In this document: one piece after another, positions 57,325 to 64,000 of the stretch
Position numbering within the stretch: position 1 is the first letter of the stretch
Layout: each line of letters starts with the position of its first letter
The notes under the pieces: generated by a model
What the model saw: the letters and a program-made list of their open reading frames with translations, nothing else
What the model was told of the DNA's origin: nothing
Database searches by the model: none
Translations under genes and position numbers: made by a program
DNA from: Streptomyces filipinensis
GTDB taxonomy: Bacteria; Actinomycetota; Actinomycetes; Streptomycetales; Streptomycetaceae
Direction: 5' to 3'
NCBI RefSeq assembly: GCF_014649495.1
Contig: NZ_BMTD01000023.1
Span: 1 to 64,000 of the forward strand
Length of the DNA stretch: 64,000 nt

Positions 57325-59187
57325 CTACATGCCCGACGGATCGTGCGGCCCCCGCCCCGACAGGACCTCCCCGTACGCCTGCATCAGGTCCGGCAGCCGT
57401 AGCGTCGCCAGGTCCTCCCGGGACAGGGAACCCGCGTACGTCGACAGCCGCAGATCCCGGTAGGCACAGCTCTTCTCGTACAGGGTCCGCAGGAACCGCC
57501 CGTTGCCCAGCTCGTCGATCCACCCCTGATCGACCACGTGCCCCGCGATCGAGCGCAGCTCCTCCAGCGCCTCTTCGTCCCACACGTCCCCGTTCTCCGC
57601 CGCGAGCACCCTGCCGATCTCGGTGAGTTCCAGCGGCCGGTAGGAGGGGAAGTCCACCCGGCTCGTGAAACGGGACGACAGCCCGGGGTTCGCCGCCAGC
57701 AGCCGGTCCATGCCCTCCGGGTAGCCGGCGAGGATCACCACGAGATGGTCCCGGTTGTCCTCGGCCCGCTTCAGCAGCACCTGCAAGGCCTCGTCGCCGT
57801 ACGCGTCCCCCTTGCCGTAACCCGAGTTGGACAGCGAGTACGCCTCGTCCACGAACAGCACCCCGCCGATCGCGGAGTCGATCAGCTCGTTGGCCTTCAC
57901 GGCCGTCTGCCCGAGGTACTCGCCGACCAGATCGGCCCGCTGGGCCTCGACCAGGTGGTCACCGCCGAGCAGCCCGAGGGCGTAGAAGACCCGGCCGAGG
58001 ATCCGGGCCACGGTGGTCTTCCCGGTCCCCGAGGGCCCCGAGAAGACGAAATGCCGTTTCGGCGGCTGCACCGGCAGTCCCTGCCCGGCCCGCAGCCGGG
58101 CCATGTTCAACTGCGCGGACAACGCCTTGACCTGGCGCTTCACCGGTTCCAGCCCCACCATGCGCTCCAGCTCCGCGAGCGCCTCCTCAAGGAGCGCGGG
58201 ATCGGTCGGACCGGCCGGGATCGGCGACGAGGGGACACCCGTCTTCAGCCGCACCGCCGGATCGGTCACCGAGGGCAGGGGCCCGGTCGGCAGATCGGGC
58301 TCCGGCAGCCGCAGATCACGGCCGTCGGCGCCGAAGAGGGGGTCATACGCGTCCGGCCCGTCCACGCTGTCCTGCCCGGCCCCCGCCAGGGTGATCGCGG
58401 CGAGGTCGGCGGCGTCGTCGTACCCGTCGCCCTCGGCGATCGCCGCGAGCCGCGCCGACGTGTCCATGAACGCCGGGTCGACGCGGTGCACCGCGCGGTA
58501 CAGGGGGAGCGCCGCGGCGCTGCGGCCCGTACCCTCGTGCGCCCGGGCCAGCCAGTAGCGCAGCTCCTTGCGCTGGGGCTGCTCGCTGCGGCAGCGCATC
58601 AGCGCCGCCGACAGCAGGGGTTCGGCCTGTCCGTACGTCTCCAGCCGGACCCGGGCCATGCCGCCGAAGAGTCCGGCCTCGATGCCGAGCATGGGATCGT
58701 CCAGCAGCGAGTCGGTGTGCCGCACCAGCTGCTCCCAGTCCTTGACCAGATAGGCGCGGCACGCGTGCAGGAAGCGGACCTGGGGGTCGGTGTCGACCGG
58801 GGGCAGCCCGGCGAGGGCCCGGTCCAGCTCGGGCACGTGCCGGCCGTCCAGCCAGTGCGAGGCGTGCGCCAGCAGCAGATCGCGCGGGCTCTCCAGCACC
58901 GGCTGTACCCACCAGCCCAGCCAGTACCAGGAGTTGAGGGTCCGGCGGTGCCGGGCGCGCTGTTCGCCGAAGCGGTCGCGGTGCCGGAACATCCTGAGCA
59001 GCGAGGTCGTCGTGTCGACCCGGAGCGCGTGCAGCCCGAGCCAGCCGTCGGCCATTCCCGGGTCCATCCGCACCGCGATGCGGAACTCCTCCTCCGCCTG
59101 CGGATAGGCGCCCATCGTGTAGGCGTCCACCCCGCGCAGCCAGGCCAGGTCGGCCGGGGCCTCGGGGCCCTGCGTGCCGAAGTCCAT
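57325..59187 (-). CDS. EccA/CbbX-like AAA+ ATPase with TPR N-terminal half
   Basis: A 620-residue protein. Residues 1-270 are TPR-like helices (LRGVDAYTMGAYPQAEEEFRIAVRMDP and further repeats). A Pro-rich linker (280-330) leads to an AAA+ domain of the CbbX/EccA group: Walker A GPSGTGKT at 384-391, Walker B VLFVDEAY at 443-450, and RADLVGEYLGQTAVKANELI, which forms the substrate pore loop. EccA proteins assist type VII secretion in mycobacteria. Here no esx or ecc genes are adjacent, so a type VII role is unproven. The ATG at 59187 fits the family. Confidence 0.85.
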   Translation of the reverse strand: MDFGTQGPEAPADLAWLRGVDAYTMGAYPQAEEEFRIAVRMDPGMADGWLGLHALRVDTTTSLLRMFRHRDRFGEQRARHRRTLNSWYWLGWWVQPVLESPRDLLLAHASHWLDGRHVPELDRALAGLPPVDTDPQVRFLHACRAYLVKDWEQLVRHTDSLLDDPMLGIEAGLFGGMARVRLETYGQAEPLLSAALMRCRSEQPQRKELRYWLARAHEGTGRSAAALPLYRAVHRVDPAFMDTSARLAAIAEGDGYDDAADLAAITLAGAGQDSVDGPDAYDPLFGADGRDLRLPEPDLPTGPLPSVTDPAVRLKTGVPSSPIPAGPTDPALLEEALAELERMVGLEPVKRQVKALSAQLNMARLRAGQGLPVQPPKRHFVFSGPSGTGKTTVARILGRVFYALGLLGGDHLVEAQRADLVGEYLGQTAVKANELIDSAIGGVLFVDEAYSLSNSGYGKGDAYGDEALQVLLKRAEDNRDHLVVILAGYPEGMDRLLAANPGLSSRFTSRVDFPSYRPLELTEIGRVLAAENGDVWDEEALEELRSIAGHVVDQGWIDELGNGRFLRTLYEKSCAYRDLRLSTYAGSLSREDLATLRLPDLMQAYGEVLSGRGPHDPSGM

Positions 59188-59615
59188 CCCGTCCCCCCAC
59201 AGACCGTGCCCCCGTGGTTCACCACCGGGCAGTCGCCCGACGGCCGCCGCAGTCGAACCGCCGTGCCGCGGACCGGAGTTACCGGTGCGCGAGGCAGCCT
59301 CGAAGGTCGCACCGAGGGCATCGTACCCGCGCGATGACCGCGTGCCGAAGGGTGCCGCGCAGGCCGTTCGACGAGGTGGGAGCAGACGGGGCGCACAGGG
59401 TTTCGTGACCGACGGTGAGCGGATCGGTGCATGGGGCGCCCGGAAAATCGTCCGCGGGCAGAACGAAGCCCCCGATCACGGGGGAACAACCGGGGGCTTC
59501 GCGTCTGGGGGCGGCGCCGATTGGCCGCACATTGAGAACGTAAGTCCTGTACGGGGCCCCGGTCAAGCCGAGTTGAGGCCTTCGGGGAAGTTCCTCCGTA
59601 CGTGTCTTCACAGCT
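59188..59615. other. 428-bp gap with a strong hairpin and no supported gene
   Basis: No credible coding region is seen. The main feature is CGAAGCCCCCG (59464-59474) pairing perfectly with CGGGGGCTTCG (59491-59501). The inner CCCCCG can instead pair with CGGGGG at 59479-59484, giving a shorter hairpin with an ATCA loop. A lower-G+C stretch at 59530-59560 may hold a promoter. It may be a terminator for a small RNA or for the uridine kinase gene, which ends at 59616 on the minus strand. Confidence 0.5.
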
Positions 59616-60236
59616 TCACCACAATGACGAAGGGCTGTTACTCTGGGTCACGCTTTGGTCCGGTCCACCGGTTGACGCGGGCCCCGGCAGCACCTCGTAC
59701 CCCTCCGGCGCCTGTCGTACCAGGAGATCGGCATGGGGGCGCGAGGGGTCCTCGGCGAAGTGCGCGTGCTCCGCCTTCACCCAGCCGTCCCAGAACTCCC
59801 GTTGCTCCGCCCCGTCCCGCCGCCGGCCGCGCGCCCAGGACTCCTGGCGGGGCAGCTCCATCCACAGCAGCAGGGCCAGGTGCGGGCGCAGCGCCCGGCG
59901 CCCGGCCCCCACGCCCTCGACGAGGACCACGGGCGCCGCGGGCAGGGGGAGCGGTGCGGTGAACGTACGGGCCTGCCAGTCGTACGGCGTGTAGTGCGCG
60001 CTCTCGCCGCGGGCCAGCGGCCGGATCACCTGGGCCATGAGCCGGTCGGTCCACTCGAAGAGCTGCTCGTGGCTGGCGATGTCGTCGAGGTGCAGCACCG
60101 GAGCCCCGCCGAGCGCGGCGGCCACCCGCCCGGCGAAGGTGGACTTTCCGGAGCCGGCGTGCCCGTCGACGCCGAGCAGCCGGACCGGGCCGAGGGAGGG
60201 GGGAAGCCCGCGCAGCCGGGCGGCGAGGTCGAGAAT
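59616..60236 (-). CDS. Uridine/cytidine kinase-like P-loop protein, non-canonical start
   Basis: A protein of about 206 residues. The P-loop GVDGHAGSGKST, the strand VLHLDDIASH and the later APVVLVEGVGAG match uridine kinase-like and phosphoribulokinase-type ATPases. The first ordinary start codon (GTG at 60125) lies after the P-loop, so it cannot be the true start. Upstream the frame is open to a TGA at about 60350 without ATG, GTG or TTG. The best candidate is ATT at 60236, preceded by GGGGA at the right distance. A -10-like TAGACT lies upstream at about 60287-60282 on the minus strand. A CTG start further in is the alternative. The substrate is inferred. Confidence 0.7.
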   Translation of the reverse strand: MLDLAARLRGLPPSLGPVRLLGVDGHAGSGKSTFAGRVAAALGGAPVLHLDDIASHEQLFEWTDRLMAQVIRPLARGESAHYTPYDWQARTFTAPLPLPAAPVVLVEGVGAGRRALRPHLALLLWMELPRQESWARGRRRDGAEQREFWDGWVKAEHAHFAEDPSRPHADLLVRQAPEGYEVLPGPASTGGPDQSVTQSNSPSSLW

Positions 60237-60496
60237 GGTGGGTCCCCGGTGTGGGTCGGTGTGGGCGGTTCTCCGGAAACAGTCTAGTAGTGGCCCATAG
60301 TGGCCGGAGCGTCGAGGCCGCCGGACCGGAATAGGTGGGGGCTTGAATCATCGGCTGGCGGCCAGTCAATGACCAGGATAAACATTCGCGAATCCCCTGA
60401 CCGATATGTCGAATTCGGCGTTCCGGGTGTGCCCGTAACTGAGTATGGTGCCTCCAGCGCAACCGGTGTGCGTCGTACGGGGACTGGCGGGGGGAC

Positions 60497-61453
60497 ATGG
60501 CCGCGGAGTTATTCGAAGGGCACTATGTGTGGCATCCGGCGGCCGACGACCGTGTCCTGGCGAGCGTATGCGTCGATGTGCGCGCCGGACGTTATCGATA
60601 CGCGTACGAGGCCCTCGCCGAGACGCGTTCCGACTTCGCCCTGCGCGCGCATCGCTCGCTGGTCCTCGCCTCCGAGGCCGCCGGCACCGATCTGGTCGAG
60701 CGCTGGCTCGCCGAGGAGCCGACGCCCGAGGCGGCGCTGATGTGGGCCCGGGTCGCGGTCCAGCGCGCGCTGCGGGCCGCCGACGCGCGCGACGAGCGGG
60801 CCGAGGCGCTGGAGCGGATCGCCCTGACCGCCTGCGACCGGGCCGCCGCCCTGGCCCCCGAGGACCCCACGCCCTGGGTCGCCAAGCTCGCCATGGCCCG
60901 GCTGCACCAGCTGCGCGAGCCGGCCCCGCAGGGCCTGCTCACCGCCCCGCCCGGGCCCTGGCGGCTGTTCGCGCACATCCTCTCGCTCGATCCCTGGCAC
61001 CGCGAGGCCCACCACCGCTTCCTGTCGTTCTTCTTCACGCGCCACGGCGGTTCGGTCAACGCGGCCTGGGACGTGGCCGCCTTCCTCAGCCAGCGGGCGC
61101 CCGCCGACTGCGCCCTCCGGCTGCTGCCCCTGGTGGCCCTGGTGGAGAGCTACAACCCCACCCAGCTGCTCGCCGACCGCGTCTGGGAACAGCCGCAGTG
61201 GCGCTCCACCGCGCTGGCGATCTACCACAACTGGCTGCCGGCGGTCGCCGGTTACCGCTTCACACCGGTGCTCGACCTGGCCTACCTCGCGCACGCGCTG
61301 GTCATGGCCCAGCGCGAGTTCGAGGCCCGGGCGGTGTTCACCGCGATGGGTCCGTACGCCTCGCGCATGCCCTGGAGTGCCTTCGGCGACCCCGCCGAGC
61401 AGCTCTCCCGGGCCCGGCGCGCCTGCGGCCTGCCCGTCCCGCGGCCCGACTGA
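60497..61453 (+). CDS. Conserved hypothetical protein, helical repeat type
   Basis: A 318-residue, mainly alpha-helical protein I cannot assign. Ala/Leu-rich helices such as RVAVQRALRAADARDERAEALERIALTACDRAAALAPEDPTPW resemble TPR/SEL-type solenoids, and a central HREAHHRFLSFFFTRHGG carries several His and Arg residues. There is no signal peptide or membrane segment. The ATG at 60497 follows GGCGGGGGGA. The uridine kinase-like gene is divergent; the permease follows 64 bases downstream. Related uncharacterised proteins are common in Streptomyces, so it is probably a real gene. Confidence 0.75.
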   Translation: MAAELFEGHYVWHPAADDRVLASVCVDVRAGRYRYAYEALAETRSDFALRAHRSLVLASEAAGTDLVERWLAEEPTPEAALMWARVAVQRALRAADARDERAEALERIALTACDRAAALAPEDPTPWVAKLAMARLHQLREPAPQGLLTAPPGPWRLFAHILSLDPWHREAHHRFLSFFFTRHGGSVNAAWDVAAFLSQRAPADCALRLLPLVALVESYNPTQLLADRVWEQPQWRSTALAIYHNWLPAVAGYRFTPVLDLAYLAHALVMAQREFEARAVFTAMGPYASRMPWSAFGDPAEQLSRARRACGLPVPRPD

Positions 61454-61517
61454 TCCGGCGGGCCGGTCCCGCTCGTTCCTGTTCGTCCCCGCTCCCCAAC
61501 GAGAGAAAGGCCGATCT

Positions 61518-63059
61518 GTGTCGGAACGGATGTCGACGCCACGGGCCAAGGCCCGCGGCGGTGAAGACCCGGTCGTGCTCGACGACGACGCCACCCTGCA
61601 CGCGATGGGTTATCCGCGGAAACTCACCCGGCGCTTCCAGGCGTTCGACAATTTCGCGATCTCCTTCACCATCATCAATATCCTCTCGGGTATTTTCTCG
61701 TCCTTCGGATTCGGTATGAACGCGGGCGGCCCCCGTATTCTCGTGTTCGGCTGGATCGGTGTCTGCGTCATGGTGCTGCTCATTGGTGCGGCCATGGCGG
61801 AAGTCGCCTCCGCCTATCCGACGAGCGGCGCGCTGTATTTCTCCGCCGGTAAACTTGCAAAGCGGCACAAGGGTGCCTGGTCCTGGTACACGGGCTGGCT
61901 GAACTTCGTCGGACAGATCGGCGGCACCGCCGCCACCGGCTATGCGGCCGCCACCTTCGTCCAGGCCTTCGTGCAGCTGCAGTGGCCCTCGTACCAGGCG
62001 ACCGCGCACCAGACGGTGCTGATCACGGCCCTGATCATCGTCCTGCAGGGCCTCGCCAACACCTACACGGTCCAGCTCGTCGCCGTCCTGAACCGCATTT
62101 CCGTGTGGTGGCTGCTGATCGGACTCGTGGTGATCGTGGGCGCACTCATAGTGATGCCGGATCACCATCAGCCGGTGTCGTTCGTGACGCATTTCGAGAA
62201 CAACACCGGCTTCACGAGCGGACTTTACGGAGGCATGCTCGGGCTGCTGGTCACCAGCTGGACGTTCACCGGGTTCGACGGCAGCTTCCACATGTCCGAG
62301 GAAACGGTCCGCGCGACGGTCAACGCGCCCCGGGGCATCACGCGCGCCATCGGCTATTCGGCGATCACCGGTCTGATCCTGATGCTGGCACTGGTCTACA
62401 GCATTGGCGACTACTCCAAGGTGGCCGGTTCCGATGCGCCGCCGGTCCAGATTCTCATCGACGGCCTCGGACTGGGCGCCGCCAAGGTCATGCTCCTCAT
62501 CGTCATCGGCGCGATGCTCTTCTGCGGTCTCGCCAACCTCACCAGCAACACCCGGCAGATCTTCGCCTTCTCCCGGGACGGTGCCATGCCCGGCTCCCAC
62601 TGGTGGCACTCCGTCTCGCCGCGCACCCGTACGCCCGTGAAGGCGGTGTGGCTCGCGGTGGTCTGCTCGCTGGCCCTGGTCGTGCCCGGCTGGTGGTCCC
62701 ACACCGCCTTCACGGCCATCGTCAGTGTCAACGTGGTCGGTCTCTTCCTGGCCTACGCCGTGCCGATCTTCCTGCGGCTGCGGCTCGGCGACGGGTTCCA
62801 GCCGGGGCCCTGGCACCTGGGCCGCTGGGGCCGGCCGGTCGGCTGGCTGGCGGTGGTCTGGATCGTGCTCAGCAGCGTGCTGTTCATGCTGCCGCAGGCC
62901 TCGCCCATCACCGCCGACTCGTTCAACTACGCGCCGATCGCCCTCGCGGTCGTGCTGGTCGTGGCGACGGTGTGGTGGTTCGCCACGGCCCGCCGCCGCT
63001 TCCAGGGGCCGATCAGCTACGGCGGCCCCGACGAGGTCGCGGCGATGGACCTCGTCTGA
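61518..63059 (+). CDS. APC-family amino acid/amine permease
   Basis: A 513-residue transporter of the amino acid/choline/GABA permease group with 12 helices. FDNFAISFTIINILSGIFSSFGFGMNAGGP is the conserved first helix, MAEVASAYPTSGALYFSAGKLA the second loop, and TSWTFTGFDGSFHMSEET the sixth-helix motif typical of GABA and polyamine-type members. The GTG at 61518 follows AAAGG. Around 61650-61860 the coding sequence is a little less G+C-rich than its neighbours, which I read as normal for membrane genes rather than transfer. Substrates cannot be told from sequence. Confidence 0.9.
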   Translation: MSERMSTPRAKARGGEDPVVLDDDATLHAMGYPRKLTRRFQAFDNFAISFTIINILSGIFSSFGFGMNAGGPRILVFGWIGVCVMVLLIGAAMAEVASAYPTSGALYFSAGKLAKRHKGAWSWYTGWLNFVGQIGGTAATGYAAATFVQAFVQLQWPSYQATAHQTVLITALIIVLQGLANTYTVQLVAVLNRISVWWLLIGLVVIVGALIVMPDHHQPVSFVTHFENNTGFTSGLYGGMLGLLVTSWTFTGFDGSFHMSEETVRATVNAPRGITRAIGYSAITGLILMLALVYSIGDYSKVAGSDAPPVQILIDGLGLGAAKVMLLIVIGAMLFCGLANLTSNTRQIFAFSRDGAMPGSHWWHSVSPRTRTPVKAVWLAVVCSLALVVPGWWSHTAFTAIVSVNVVGLFLAYAVPIFLRLRLGDGFQPGPWHLGRWGRPVGWLAVVWIVLSSVLFMLPQASPITADSFNYAPIALAVVLVVATVWWFATARRRFQGPISYGGPDEVAAMDLV

Positions 63060-63099
63060 CGGAGGTGCGGCCCGGTCGGCTGCGCGGGGGCTGCTCCGG

Positions 63100-63126
63100 C
63101 GGCTCCCCGCGCCCCTCGGGGAGCCG
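63100..63126 (+). terminator. Terminator after the APC permease
   Basis: A perfect 10-bp stem CGGCTCCCCG (63100-63109) with CGGGGAGCCG (63117-63126) lies 40 bases after the stop. The following 63127-63353 has no gene; a lower-G+C patch near 63210-63245 may hold the promoter of the next gene. Confidence 0.75.
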
Positions 63127-63353
63127 CACCGCCGTGGGTCTCCGGGGCGCGGCGGCACCCGGCCGGCGCCGCCGCCCCCGGCCCGCGCGGGCTCCGTCCA
63201 GCCGCTCATGAGATCTTCCACTGGATCAGACCAATATTCATCGCGCGGCATGCGCCGAAGTGCTGGCAGGGGCATGCCCGCTGCTCCATAGTTGGCGCAC
63301 ACGTGCAGCAGATCAGCCCCGACCGCACCACACACCTGGGGGTAATCGCGCCC

Positions 63354-64000
63354 ATGAGCAGAGCCGAACAGCCGTCCCGCAGAACCGTCCTGACCGCCGC
63401 CGTCGCCGCGGCGGTGGCCGGCGGAACGGCCCCCGCTGCCGCCGCCGCTCAGCGGCCCGCCGCCGAGGCCGACGGCCCTGGCGGGCCGCCGGCCCGCCCG
63501 ATCGACTACCACGCCTGGACCACGTACAGCGAGTGGCGCCTCGGCACCTCCCAGGGCGTGCGGGCCGTCGCCGGACCCCGCCCCGGCCTCGTGATCGGCG
63601 CCCCCGCCGGCCGCAGCGACTACACCGACCCGCACACCGGCACGACCGCCACCTGGGAATACGCCGTCTGGACCTCTCCGGTCCACCGGCTCACCGTGCC
63701 CGCCACCGAGGCCGTCGCCTCCTGGAACGCCCACACCCCGGAGGGCACCTGGCTCCAGGTGGAACTGCAGGGCACGTACTCCGACGGCACCGACACCCCG
63801 TGGTACGTGATGGGCCGCTGGGCGGCCGGCGACCAGGACATCAAGCGGACCTCGGTGGACGGCCAGACCGACGGCAAGAGCACCGTCTGGACCGACACCT
63901 TCGCCATCGGCGACGCGAGCACCGGCCTGCGCCTGGCGTCGTACCGGCTGCGCCTCACCCTGTACCGCCGGCCCGGCACGCGTCTGACCCCCACCGTGTG
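63354..64000 (+). CDS. Tat-exported C39-family-like protein, N-terminal part (partial)
   Basis: The frame opens at ATG 63354 and runs off the window after 215 codons. It starts with a twin-arginine signal (SRRTVLTAAVAAAVAGG) followed by an Ala/Pro-rich stretch, so the product should be exported folded. The mature part (IDYHAWTTYSEWRLGT, GLVIGAPAGRSDYTDPHTG, WEYAVWTSPVHRLTVPATE, WYVMGRWAAGDQDI) matches, from memory, the N-terminal beta-rich domain of Streptomyces secreted peptidase C39-family proteins. The catalytic cysteine domain would lie beyond base 64000, so protease activity cannot be judged. Confidence 0.75.
   Translation, partial: MSRAEQPSRRTVLTAAVAAAVAGGTAPAAAAAQRPAAEADGPGGPPARPIDYHAWTTYSEWRLGTSQGVRAVAGPRPGLVIGAPAGRSDYTDPHTGTTATWEYAVWTSPVHRLTVPATEAVASWNAHTPEGTWLQVELQGTYSDGTDTPWYVMGRWAAGDQDIKRTSVDGQTDGKSTVWTDTFAIGDASTGLRLASYRLRLTLYRRPGTRLTPTV

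Noticed and set aside
61650..61860. Horizontal transfer of part of the APC permease gene
   Set aside because: The slightly lower G+C fits membrane-helix codons, and family motifs run continuously through the region.
61338..63734. 798-codon minus-strand frame opposite the APC permease
   Set aside because: It is a compositional artefact of high G+C; the permease on the plus strand has membrane helices and family motifs.

Overview
The window is chromosomal DNA from a Streptomyces or a very close relative. It has very high G+C, GTG starts are common, genes are tightly overlapped (ATGA, GTGA, TGATG), and the order carB-pyrD-pyrF-mihF-gmk-rpoZ-coaBC-metK-priA-fmt-rsmB ... rpe ... ribE-ribM-ribBA-ribH-hisE-hisG matches the Streptomyces core block as I remember it. 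Conservon (cvn) genes, an mIHF nucleoid protein, F420-type and DUF5995 proteins also point to actinomycetes. No tRNA, rRNA, CRISPR array, insertion sequence or phage gene was found. All assignments rest on reading the sequence; no database search was run.

Layout. 1-12.5 kb holds housekeeping genes: pyrimidine synthesis (carB end, pyrD, pyrF), mihF, gmk, rpoZ, coaBC, metK, priA, a small HTH regulator, fmt and rsmB, with clear hairpin terminators after carB, rpoZ and metK. 12.5-19.6 kb is an accessory cassette set between rsmB and rpe: a minus-strand operon of TIR protein, MoxR AAA+ ATPase, vWA-like protein and a caspase-like/LCAT-like fusion, with a divergent SLOG-type membrane protein. It looks like a multi-gene immune (biological conflict) system and is the most interesting part of the window. 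19.8-27.3 kb holds rpe, a SorC-type regulator, a repeat-rich membrane-anchored RNase with its barstar inhibitor, guaB1, an amino acid permease and an Lrp regulator. 27.3-33.7 kb is a GntR-controlled ABC importer operon ending in a HAD phosphatase/EEP phosphodiesterase fusion.

33.8-37.3 kb is a conservon lacking its GTPase gene. 38.2-40.7 kb is a davA-davB lysine oxidation pair. 40.7-49.3 kb holds a luciferase-like oxidoreductase, DUF5995, a GH6 glycosidase, a uracil permease, a thioesterase, an MFS/ROK divergon sharing a palindromic operator, and an SDR protein. 49.6-54.6 kb is the FMN-riboswitch-controlled riboflavin operon followed by hisE, hisG and a PH-domain protein. 54.8-64 kb has two overlapping CNNM/CorC-type genes behind a structured leader, an EccA/CbbX-like AAA protein, a uridine kinase with no ordinary start codon, a hypothetical protein, a second APC permease and the 5' end of a Tat-exported C39-family-like protein.

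Links between genes. The lysine-oxidising davAB pair and the cationic-type permease at 25.3 kb both carry clusters of GCAA(C/T/G)G words at about 21 and 30 bp spacing, and an Lrp gene sits just behind the permease, suggesting one amino-acid regulon. In the accessory cassette a TIR enzyme (nucleotide signal maker), a SLOG sensor with membrane segments and a caspase-like protease are combined with a MoxR/vWA pair, a mix of Thoeris-like parts and the MoxR-vWA class of conflict systems.
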